Shown in pieces: positions 1 through 8,237 of a DNA stretch of 64,000 nucleotides. The translations under genes and the position numbers were made by a program. The DNA is from Mantamonas sphyraenae (Eukaryota; CRuMs; Mantamonadidae). Positions within the stretch are counted from its first letter, which is position 1; each line of letters starts with the position of its first letter. The stretch spans positions 310,001 through 374,000 of the forward strand of contig JAPMXV010000006.1 of NCBI GenBank assembly GCA_026936335.1. The letters are read 5' to 3'. The notes under the pieces are model-generated. The model searched no databases. It was not told the DNA's origin and saw only the letters and a program-made list of their open reading frames with translations.

Positions 1-133
1 GAATGATTGGGACAAGTTTGACTTCTGAAGGCGACAGTCGAAATCAATTCCATTTTGCTCGTTCGTTCCTGACTCAGGACGGCTGGGCGAGCGCCAGCCA
101 CCGGCCGTCTCGCACTCGCTACGCGTTTGCTGG

Positions 134-1918
134 TCAGGGAAAGTAGTTCTTGTACAGACCCTTGCCCTGGTGGAAGGCACTCCAGATGTGCATGGCCTGG
201 TTCATGATGTCCTTAAACTCGCCCTCATGGACCTCTGTGGCCAGCGAGGGACCACCATGCTTGTCCATGTGTGTGTTCTGCCATCCCAGGTAGATCTTGC
301 CCGTCCACTTGGCCAGGTTGCGCATGGAACTCTGGTGCCAGGTGGCCGGAAACAGTTCGACCACCACTGCCTCGTCGGGCAAGAACACCAGGTGTGTGCC
401 ACCGGCGCCGTGCATAAACACGTAAATGTCCGTGTTGCGAATGGTGGACAGCTGTTCACGGTACGAGAGGGCAGCAAAGTCGACCTTCTTGGCCTGGACC
501 TCGGAACAGCTGTCGAGGATGGCCATGAGGCGATCTTCGTTGAGGATGGTGCGTCCCAACTGGCCTGCCTTTTCCTTAAAGGGTTTCCGTGAGCTGAGGG
601 TGACGCGAGCCACCTTGTCCGAGGCCGGGGTGTACTCGAGGAGGTCAAAGTGGCGCAACACAGTGAGGGTGTACGCACGCATCAGATCGCTCATGCGACA
701 TTCGTTGGGCGCCCAAATGTCCTTCCACATAAAGGCACTGCCTGCCGGGATGGCCCAGATGGTGTTTGTGAAGCACACGAGGCCATCCAGGCTGCGATAC
801 TTGTCCAGAAAGGCACGGCCCGAGAGCACGCCCTTACCACCAAAGGCATTCCACAGCTCAAAGTACGGCCCATCCTTGTCCCCATCAAAGATGACCACCT
901 GCACATCCTTGGGGTCCAGACGCAGGATCTGGAGGGCCTGGAAGGCGTTGAGGAAATCGCTCATGGAGTGGAACACGTTGAGGAAGCCATCACGAGACAC
1001 AAACAGGGTGGGCGTGGTCACTGCCTCCTTGCACTGCATGGCATTGTTGGATTGGAAGGAACCCATGATGGCCCCCAAGTCGAGTTGGAAGTTGCCGTGG
1101 TTCCATTCCCCGGTCTTGCTGCAACGTCCCTGCAACGCACCTCCACCCAGACCCATCTTGTTGCCCAGTGTCATCTTGCGCACATCGAATCCAATGTTGC
1201 GTCCCACACAGAAATTGTCCGGTGCCGTGTGCTTGTGCTGCTGCAGGCGCCGGCAAAAAACTGCGCTCTCCAGCTTGCTCGCCTCGTCAGCGGTGATTGG
1301 CGCCTCGTCCGCACGAATCTCCACCGCCTGGCTGCCACAGTACACCGATCCCTGTTGACGCCACTTGTCCAGCAGCGGATATCCAAAGTCGTCCTCACAC
1401 CCCTTTTGGTGTGCGTTGAGTCCCTTTTGGGCCCACCACGCACCCGGATGTGCGTTTTCGCCCACATGGGCTGCCACCGACCCGGACAACTGGCTCACTT
1501 TGCTCTCCAGTTGCGCCACTTGTTGCTTCCACGCCTCCACCTGCTCCTCATGCGCTCGCTTGGCTTCAGCGTCCTGTGTGCCCGTCGACGGTGTGATGTC
1601 TGGAGACCCGGAAGAGGAGGAGGAGGAGGAGGAGGAGGAAGACGCCAGTTTGGCCACCAGCCGTCGATTCTCGTCCATGAGTTGCCGCAGTTGCTTCTCC
1701 ATCCGTTGCATGTCGGCATCCGTCTTGCTGTGGTGTGACGCCTGTGAGGAAGAGGAGGAGGAGGAGGCTGAGCCAGGGTGCGTCTGCTGGCCTGCTGGTG
1801 TGGGTGTGGTTGTTGTGTCGTGCTCTCGGGGGGCCGAGGTCCCGTGCCAGAAGATCACTTCGTACAAAAAGACCATGAGGACCATGGCGAACAGCAAGCG
1901 CGTTTGTAGCTTGGACAT
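134..1918 (-). CDS. GT61-type (EOGT/POMGNT2-like) Golgi/ER glycosyltransferase, type II membrane protein
   Basis: A single exon of 594 aa. I start at the Met at 1918 because it is followed directly by a type II signal anchor (residues about 6-22, LLFAMVLMVFLYEVIFW); an in-frame extension to 2083 is Pro/Thr-rich and looks like 5' UTR. After the anchor come a low-complexity Ser/Thr stem with poly-Ser runs, a short coiled coil (about 70-145) and a C-terminal catalytic region. The diagnostic segment is HGAGGTHLVFLPDEAVVVEL near residue 520, typical of DUF563/GT61 enzymes that transfer xylose or GlcNAc to proteins in the secretory pathway. The family is fairly clear; donor and acceptor sugars cannot be told. 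The gene is head-to-head with the EF-hand gene, 99 bp between starts. Confidence 0.75.
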   Translation of the reverse strand: MSKLQTRLLFAMVLMVFLYEVIFWHGTSAPREHDTTTTPTPAGQQTHPGSASSSSSSSQASHHSKTDADMQRMEKQLRQLMDENRRLVAKLASSSSSSSSSSSGSPDITPSTGTQDAEAKRAHEEQVEAWKQQVAQLESKVSQLSGSVAAHVGENAHPGAWWAQKGLNAHQKGCEDDFGYPLLDKWRQQGSVYCGSQAVEIRADEAPITADEASKLESAVFCRRLQQHKHTAPDNFCVGRNIGFDVRKMTLGNKMGLGGGALQGRCSKTGEWNHGNFQLDLGAIMGSFQSNNAMQCKEAVTTPTLFVSRDGFLNVFHSMSDFLNAFQALQILRLDPKDVQVVIFDGDKDGPYFELWNAFGGKGVLSGRAFLDKYRSLDGLVCFTNTIWAIPAGSAFMWKDIWAPNECRMSDLMRAYTLTVLRHFDLLEYTPASDKVARVTLSSRKPFKEKAGQLGRTILNEDRLMAILDSCSEVQAKKVDFAALSYREQLSTIRNTDIYVFMHGAGGTHLVFLPDEAVVVELFPATWHQSSMRNLAKWTGKIYLGWQNTHMDKHGGPSLATEVHEGEFKDIMNQAMHIWSAFHQGKGLYKNYFP

Positions 1919-2017
1919 GTTTGCCAGAAGGGAACACGGGAGAGGGAAGGTGTGTGTATGGGGGAGAGGGGGGGTGTCGAGAGAAGGTGGTGTTGCAGTG
2001 GGTGCGCCAAGGCAACG
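1919..2017. promoter_or_regulatory. Shared intergenic promoter between GT61 and EF-hand genes
   Basis: Only 99 bp separate the two divergent start codons, so this segment must carry both 5' UTRs and core promoters. It is purine-rich on the + strand with a short G run. I see no clear TATA box. Confidence 0.4.
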
Positions 2018-2798
2018 ATGAGCAGCAGACGTGGGGCAGGTGCTTCGTCTCGTGCAAGTGGCACACGGGGACGCAGTAGCCACTCATCATCAAGTGGAAC
2101 CAAGTCATCGTCATCGTCCTCGTCAAAGAGTGGCAGTGCCAGCAACATTGGACGACACAAGGCGGAAGACTTTGCAACGGTGCAAAAGATGCTGCGTGGC
2201 TGTACGTGACACAGACACAGACACAGACACCTGGGATGCACATTGGACCACTGACACCAGCACACGTGACACACACACACACACACACACACACTCCCTT
2301 CCCCACTTGGTAGTCGATCGTGAGGCGCTGGACGCACTGAAGGCACACTTTGCAGACATCACGCAAGGGGAGGACAGCGATGAGTTGACGCTGAAGCAGT
2401 TCAAGGCGGGACTGCGTGTGATTGGAGTGGATGGGGAGAAGGATGAGACGGCGGAGAAGCTGTTCAAGTTGTTTGACGTGGATGGCAACGAACGCGTGTC
2501 GTACCACGAGTTTGTGCTGGGCTTGGCAGTGGCCATGCGTAGCGATGCCAGCCTGGACGAACAGTTGGAGTTTTGCTTTGAATGCTACGACGTCAACACC
2601 GACGGTCGCATCTCTTACCAGGAGGCTGGCATGCTGTTGTACAACACCCTGAGTGCAGACACGGAAAAGGAACTGCGCAGACTCACCGCGGCCAAACTCA
2701 AGGAGTTTATGCCCGACAAAGACGCCTCTCTGTCCCTGCTCCAGTTCAAACGGGCAGTGAAGAAGGTGCCAGAGCTGGTGGAGGCCTTTGGCGGGTGA
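2018..2798 (+). CDS. EF-hand calcium-binding protein (recoverin/calcineurin-B-like fold)
   Basis: Two exons, 2018-2201 and 2314-2798, give 222 aa. The intron (112 bp, GTACGT...TTGGTAG) contains an (AC)n run, and the phase-1 junction reads MLRGFDREALDALK. A Ser-rich N-terminal tail (residues 1-50) is followed by an EF-hand array. The first loop (near QGEDSDELTLKQF) is degenerate. The second (DVDGNERVSYHE, about 118-129) and third (DVNTDGRISYQE, about 156-167) are canonical. A C-terminal loop (DKDASLSLLQF) is partial. Expected role is cytosolic Ca2+ sensing; the target is unknown. It lacks an N-terminal Gly for myristoylation, unlike NCS proteins. Confidence 0.8.
2269..2294. repeat. (AC)13 microsatellite inside an intron
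   Basis: A perfect dinucleotide run just upstream of the acceptor of the EF-hand gene intron. It is one of several GT/AC runs placed in introns or between genes in this window. Confidence 0.9.
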
Positions 2799-2867
2799 GA
2801 GGGCATCGGTGGGCAGCCACGGGGGGGGAAGGGTGGGGACGGAGGAGCAGTGCGCGGGTGGGGGCAC

Positions 2868-3368
2868 ATGAGCAGCACTACGGACGAAAATAAAAAGGAG
2901 GACGTGTCACAGGTGACCAATGGCAAGCAGGAGGAGGAGGAGGAGGAGGAGCTGGATGAGTGGGAGGAGCGGGAAGGGACAAAAGAGTGCAGTTGGTGCT
3001 TTCGGTGGAAGTTGCAGGAGACGTTGTTGCCGTGTGCCACATGCAACGAGGGCTACGTGTGTTCCCCGTGTGAAAAGGAGGACAGTCATGAGTACATGGA
3101 GCTGGGCTATGTGTCGCATGCATGTGGGAAGTGTGGGGCCCTGGTGTGTCGCGAGTGCTTGCGTTTCTGCCACGACTGCCAGAACGAGGGCATGGAACCC
3201 GACTTCTTCTGCCTGAATTGCTGCCCCGATGATCTCGAACGGGTGCCATGTGGCTACCACGAATGGTGGGTGTGTGGCAAGGAGCACGACTTGAACCCCG
3301 ATCCCACCGACAAACGCTGCTCCGTGTGTCACATGAATCGCAACTACGCCATGCGACAGACCAGATAA
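2868..3368 (+). CDS. Cys-rich putative zinc-binding protein
   Basis: A 166-aa single-exon gene that starts at the first in-frame ATG (2868), 69 bp after the EF-hand gene on the same strand. The N-terminus is acidic (Glu run, about 22-32). The rest holds about eight CxxC or CxC pairs (CSWC, CATC, CSPC, CGKC, CREC, CHDC, CLNCC, CSVC), with His residues between them, consistent with a cross-braced or treble-clef zinc fold. It resembles PHD/RING or zinc-ribbon spacing only loosely, so no family is assigned. A nuclear or cytosolic adaptor role is possible but unproven. There is no signal peptide or membrane segment. Confidence 0.7.
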   Translation: MSSTTDENKKEDVSQVTNGKQEEEEEEELDEWEEREGTKECSWCFRWKLQETLLPCATCNEGYVCSPCEKEDSHEYMELGYVSHACGKCGALVCRECLRFCHDCQNEGMEPDFFCLNCCPDDLERVPCGYHEWWVCGKEHDLNPDPTDKRCSVCHMNRNYAMRQTR

Positions 3369-3861
3369 CCTGTATGTATAGACCACACCCCCCTCTTTGC
3401 AGATGACTGGGGCCCTCTCTGCACAGAACGAGACCACACGCGAAAGGACCAAAACAGAGCAAAAAGTAAAGGAGAAAGACGCTCCGCAGAGCGCCCCAGA
3501 AATTGAAATTGAACAGGCATAGATGCCGCAACCCTAGTCCGGTCAAGGAAAAGGCATGACCGGAATTTCAGAGTTGCAACGCCTGTTGAACCTCCTTGTG
3601 GAACCGGAAGGGTTTGTCCGACGCACGCACACACTGCCACCGGACAACTTGCGACCAGCCGTTTTCCCATCTTTGGCTCAAGCGTCCATTGTCAAAACCT
3701 CGCCCATCTCTTCAGCCACGGCACACATGCACATACAGACACACATTGAAAGAGCCTCTGTGGACTGTATTTCCCTCGCCTCCACCCGTCCCCATTCCTC
3801 CCCCTGTGTTCGTTCTGCTCGCCGCGGTGGGAAGCAACGCAAAAATCCCTTGGCAGCCGAA

Positions 3862-5751
3862 ATGTCTGGCAGTACCAATGACACAGGCAGCCTGTTTGTG
3901 GCATCGGACGCAGCATGGGTTGCATTCTCCCTGCTGATGGTGCTGTTTGTGGCTCTGTCCACAAAGTATCTGTACGGCCGTTTCCTGCTCTTTGACGGCC
4001 TGCGTCTGCGCCGCACCTCTCGTGGCCAGCCGTTATCGCTTCAATCGGCCTCCGACGTGGGCGAGTACGCCATGCTGTTGCTCAACACCCTCCAGGTGTT
4101 GGCCTTTGCCATCAGCGCTGCCCTCCCATGGGGCATCCAACAGGAATCCCTGGCCATCATCCAGCTGCTGGGCTTCAACCTGTCCCGCGAGCAACGTCAG
4201 ATCACCGTCCAGCTGCCTTTTGACCAGCAGGTCATTGCCTGGCTGCAACGCACGGGACAGGACGTTGCCTTTCTTGCCCACTCCTACAGGGATCCCATCA
4301 TCCTCTTTATGGGGTGTGTCGGTGTTCCTGCCGCCCTCCTCCTCCTAACCTACCTCGTCCTCGCCGTCCTTGCCCTCATCCACGGCTCCAACCGTTGCCA
4401 CCTTGTCCATCCCTCCTCCCAGGAGACTCTCTACTATCGGCAACTGCCTGTCACCCAGAAACCCGTCTTTCTCCTCTATCTCCTCCTGTACAGCACGGGC
4501 AGTGACGACGACGACCGCACCAGTGATGATGATCATGATCATCATGACGCGGCAACGACTGCATCCCCACCCACCCTCTTGGATTCACCCGTACGTACCA
4601 TCAACCAGTCCCACTTTACCCTGGTGCGTCCCAACAAACCATCGTCCTCCTCCTCATCATCATCAACAGCGACGCAGTCGCAGGCCCCGGTGTCGCCGCT
4701 GCACATCTTTGGCGAGGAAACCATCCTGAGTGCCAAGAGTGTGCGTTCGCGTGCTGTGGCTCGCTTTGAGACATCGTATGCGTTCCAGCTGGTGCATGTG
4801 TTGATCGATCCCATGGTGGCCTTTACCTCCCTCCGCTACGTGGTGGAGATGCGTGTGCGTAGGCTACGACGTCGTCAGGAACGCATTGCCTCCTCTGTGG
4901 CTGTCTCTTCCTTCCAAGTCGTCACCTTTTACCTCGTATGGCTCGCTCGCTTTGCCATGCTCATTGCCACCATCCTCTCCCTCTCTGCCGTCCTCTTTCT
5001 CACCTCTCTGGCCTCCCTCACTGCCGTTGCCCTCCTCATGTACATTCTACTGGCCCCTACCATCAACCGTGCCTTTAGTCAGAACTTTCTGGCCATCCGC
5101 ACAGCCCTCGAGCGTCTCTTTCTCCTCCCTGTGGTCACCTTTGCCGGCTCCCTTCTCTCCTGCACCTACCCACTCGACACAACCTCCCGTATCACTCTCG
5201 ACCGCTTCCCAGAGATCCAGTGTTGGGTTGGCTTCCACTGGTTCATGGCCCTCTCTGCCGTCATTACCATCAACGTCATGATCTTTCAGTCCCTCGGCAA
5301 CGCACTCCTCAAGGCAGAGGTCCTCACACACGAGCGGTACAAGATGTTACCCAACTACGACACTGCAAACACGTACATCCAAGTGCTCATTGCCCTCCTC
5401 CCTGTGTTCTTCTCTCAGACGCGCTACCTCGTCACGGTCCACGCCGCCTACGTTGCCCTCGGCGCCCTCGACATCCTCCTGCTCATTTTCTATCAGCCTG
5501 CACGTGAGGACCACTACAACCACATCCGCATGGCCCTCTCTGTCGCACTCGAGTGGTCTTTTGGCGTCGCCCTGTACGTCGCCTTGGAGAACAACGCCGA
5601 CCCGGCTCTCTTCTGGATCTGGCTCATCGGCTTCCCGGCCGCCCTCCTTGCCGGCTACCTTTTCAATTGGCTTGTCTTCTACATCCGCTTCGAGTGCCTC
5701 GATGGACGTAGTGCTCGTGTGAGCGCGGACCCAGGTGTGGACGAACCCTAA
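3862..5751 (+). CDS. Polytopic membrane protein of unknown family
   Basis: A 629-aa single exon. I chose the ATG at 3862 because the protein then enters its first membrane helix at about residue 13; an in-frame ATG at 3556 would add 102 non-hydrophobic residues. About ten hydrophobic segments are visible: residues about 13-37, 72-94, 137-168, two near 350-400, 425-445, 470-490, 515-560 (two) and 580-625 (two). A long Asp/Ser/Thr-rich cytosolic loop (about 210-275) interrupts them. The many Leu/Ala helices without a recognisable channel or transporter motif prevent a functional call. It is convergent with the SBBP gene (100 bp between stops). Confidence 0.75.
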   Translation: MSGSTNDTGSLFVASDAAWVAFSLLMVLFVALSTKYLYGRFLLFDGLRLRRTSRGQPLSLQSASDVGEYAMLLLNTLQVLAFAISAALPWGIQQESLAIIQLLGFNLSREQRQITVQLPFDQQVIAWLQRTGQDVAFLAHSYRDPIILFMGCVGVPAALLLLTYLVLAVLALIHGSNRCHLVHPSSQETLYYRQLPVTQKPVFLLYLLLYSTGSDDDDRTSDDDHDHHDAATTASPPTLLDSPVRTINQSHFTLVRPNKPSSSSSSSSTATQSQAPVSPLHIFGEETILSAKSVRSRAVARFETSYAFQLVHVLIDPMVAFTSLRYVVEMRVRRLRRRQERIASSVAVSSFQVVTFYLVWLARFAMLIATILSLSAVLFLTSLASLTAVALLMYILLAPTINRAFSQNFLAIRTALERLFLLPVVTFAGSLLSCTYPLDTTSRITLDRFPEIQCWVGFHWFMALSAVITINVMIFQSLGNALLKAEVLTHERYKMLPNYDTANTYIQVLIALLPVFFSQTRYLVTVHAAYVALGALDILLLIFYQPAREDHYNHIRMALSVALEWSFGVALYVALENNADPALFWIWLIGFPAALLAGYLFNWLVFYIRFECLDGRSARVSADPGVDEP

Positions 5752-5851
5752 AATTTTGATTCACAGTGAAATGTATGATATGGTGGCAACGATTATATTT
5801 GGTCGTCAATCAAAATTTGTGCTCTTATTTGTGAGCGACATCGACAAGTCG

Positions 5852-7858
5852 TTAGTACGCGTAGCTGACGTCGAATCCAGCGTTGGTCGAAGAAGATGTC
5901 TTTTGCGTCGCGCTCAGGTCGTTCATCGCAAATTCCTGAGCGTATGGGTCGTACGCCTGAGTTTGGTTGTAGCTGGGCGTTGTCGTTGTTGGTTCGGGCT
6001 GCCATTCCATTGCCTCGTGTGCCTGCTCAGGTTGAGGCTCAGGCTCGTACGCTGGCGGCCCACTCTTTGGCTGTGGAGCAGAGTTTGGAGCATCATCGTC
6101 TTCTTCATCATGGCGACGTTCGGACTGCGCTCGTTGTCTGATTTGTCGTCTTCTCCAAATGATCAAGGCGCAACCGACGAACGTCATCGCAAGCACAACC
6201 CATATCCAGTTCATGTCTTCTCCGCTACCTGGTGCAGCCGTTGGTGTGGACGAGCCTCCCCCGGTGCCAGATGTTCCCAACACGTCCGCTGGATCAACTG
6301 TGGGTGTCGCAGTCGGCGTAGCAGTGGGTGTCGGTGTCGGTGTCGGTGTCGGGGTGGGTGTTGGTGTCGGTGTCGGTGTCGGTGTAGGAGTGGCACTGCA
6401 TGAGGTCTGCGCAGGTACGAGGTTGGACGGACACGAAAGGCACGAGGTGGACGAACTCGTGCCCGAGTATGTGCCGATGGGACACTGAGGACAGTCTTGT
6501 GTGGTGGGGTCGGATGGTGCTGGCGTGGCGTCAATTGGAGGTGAGAATGTTCCTGCTGGGCATGTTGACACAGACTTGATGCGACTGAGAAAGCTGCCCG
6601 CCGTGGAGCCACTGGAAATCATGGAGCCATGGGAGAAGCCAGTGACCAACACTTGGCCAGTGGCCGTCACAGCGACCCCTTGTCCCAGGTCGCGAACGGT
6701 GTTGCCCCACACTTTGCTCCATTCGAGAGCACCGGCAGCAGTCCACTTTCTCAGTTGTGGGCTCTCCTGACCACTGCTGATGGTGGCACCTGTGACATAG
6801 ACCTCGTTGGATGCAGATACGGCGGTTGAGATGCCTTGTGTTCCGCTCCATTGCCTGGTCCACTGCTTGGTCCCCGTTGTGTTCCATTTGGTGAGGAACG
6901 CGTTGTTGCCACAACAGAAATACTGCTGACCATCCAGGGACGAAGGGACGAATCCAGTGACGTACGCATCCTCCGAGGACGAGATGGCAACATCGTTTGC
7001 TTGATCCACCCCCGTGGTGCCCCATTGTCGGGTCCACTGCCTGTCCCCCGCTGCGTTCAACTTGGTCACAAACAGGTCGCGTGCGCTCCCTGTCCACGGT
7101 TGTCCGTCCAGGCTCGACCCAGTGGATCCAGTGACATACACATTGCCAGACAAGGCGACAGCGATGCCTCGCGCTCCGTCGAACTGGCTGGTGCCCCACA
7201 ATTTGGTCCACTGCTTGACCCCCGATGAGTTCCACATGGTGAGAAAGATGTCAAAATTGCCCATGTACAGTTGGCCATCCAATCCTTCGGTGGTTCCGGT
7301 GACATACACATTGCCCGAGGATGAGGTGGCGACTCCGTACCCGTAGTTGTCCAGGCTGGTGCCCCATTGCCTGGTCCATTGCTTCACACCAGATGAGTCC
7401 CACTTGGTGAGGAAGATGTCGTTCTGGCCACTGTACGTTTGACCGTCCAGGGCGCCGTTGGTGTAGCCGGTCACGTACACCTCGCCCGAGGAAGAGGTGG
7501 CGACATCAAGCGCACCATCGTCCTGCGACGTGCCCCACTGCCTCGTCCACTGTTTCACACCGGACGTGGCATTCCACTTTGTGACAAAGATGTCCTTGGC
7601 ACCACTGTGGGGTTGGGAATCCAAAGACCCCTGGGTCACCCCAGCCACGTACGCGCTGTCGTCCGAGGTGACGGCGACGGCGACGGCTTCGTCCGTAAAC
7701 GCGCTGCCCCACTGCACGGTGTAGTCGGCTGAGATTCCGGCAGCCAGCATCACCAGTACTGTCACGATCACAACACACTGGGTATTAATGGGGTGGGTGT
7801 CGGCGACTTGTGTCAGTGCACAGGGGGGTCCAAACACCTTTGCGTAGAGTTGGAACAT
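5852..7858 (-). CDS. SBBP-type beta-propeller cell-surface receptor with PT-rich stalk
   Basis: About 668 aa if unspliced. The first ATG on this frame is at 7858. A 60-bp in-frame segment (7778-7837, GTGTTTGG...ATACCCAG) may be an intron; removing it gives a textbook signal peptide (MFQLYAK joined to CVVIVTVLVMLAAG). The ectodomain carries seven or eight SBBP-like repeats of about 50 aa, each with a core like VKQWTRQWGTS...VYVTG, typical of beta-propellers. Next come Cys-rich CPAGTFS and CPIGTYS modules (GCC2/TNFR-like), a Thr-Pro stalk from a GGTGTC hexamer array (about 6320-6390), a membrane helix (WIWVVLAMTFVGCALII) and a cytosolic tail with a PPAY motif that could bind WW domains. Likely role: adhesion or prey/particle binding. 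Confidence 0.75.
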   Translation of the reverse strand: MFQLYAKVFGPPCALTQVADTHPINTQCVVIVTVLVMLAAGISADYTVQWGSAFTDEAVAVAVTSDDSAYVAGVTQGSLDSQPHSGAKDIFVTKWNATSGVKQWTRQWGTSQDDGALDVATSSSGEVYVTGYTNGALDGQTYSGQNDIFLTKWDSSGVKQWTRQWGTSLDNYGYGVATSSSGNVYVTGTTEGLDGQLYMGNFDIFLTMWNSSGVKQWTKLWGTSQFDGARGIAVALSGNVYVTGSTGSSLDGQPWTGSARDLFVTKLNAAGDRQWTRQWGTTGVDQANDVAISSSEDAYVTGFVPSSLDGQQYFCCGNNAFLTKWNTTGTKQWTRQWSGTQGISTAVSASNEVYVTGATISSGQESPQLRKWTAAGALEWSKVWGNTVRDLGQGVAVTATGQVLVTGFSHGSMISSGSTAGSFLSRIKSVSTCPAGTFSPPIDATPAPSDPTTQDCPQCPIGTYSGTSSSTSCLSCPSNLVPAQTSCSATPTPTPTPTPTPTPTPTPTPTPTATPTATPTVDPADVLGTSGTGGGSSTPTAAPGSGEDMNWIWVVLAMTFVGCALIIWRRRQIRQRAQSERRHDEEDDDAPNSAPQPKSGPPAYEPEPQPEQAHEAMEWQPEPTTTTPSYNQTQAYDPYAQEFAMNDLSATQKTSSSTNAGFDVSYAY
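6319..6390. repeat. GGTGTC hexanucleotide array encoding a Thr-Pro stalk
   Basis: A tandem hexamer (read on + as ggtgtc, with minor variants) within the SBBP gene. On the coding strand it yields alternating Thr-Pro, an extended and probably O-glycosylated spacer before the membrane helix. Such an array is expected to vary in copy number. Confidence 0.8.
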
Positions 7859-8237
7859 TGCGCAGACCGCCTCCACTCAGCCCAGGCACACGGGGCCGCG
7901 AAGCTGTTGTGGGGGGTGGGTGCAAGGGGAAAGTGGAGAGCCTCATGGTGCTGCGGAAGCAGAGGGGGATTTAGGGGGAAAGCGAACACGAGGTTCACAA
8001 CATCTGTTCGTGCAATTTTGAGTGAATTTTGGTGCCACCACAAGGTCCACCAGGGATGGCCAGGCGCAGTGGAACAGTGAACCGACCTTGTTGTTGATTG
8101 CGGTTCTCATGACCTTCCTCGATTGAATGTGGCCTTGGATGTGACAATGTGGTGGCTTCGATGGCGATTTGGGACATGTCGCAACACTTTGTTTTCTCCA
8201 GGACGACTGTGCAGTACAGGGGTGGCTCGCAGATGCG
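7859..8237. other. Intergenic region between the SBBP gene and RAD18
   Basis: About 380 bp. It lies 5' of the SBBP gene and 3' of RAD18, both on the - strand, so it should contain the RAD18 terminator and the SBBP promoter. I see no further gene; short frames here lack any recognisable feature. Confidence 0.5.
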
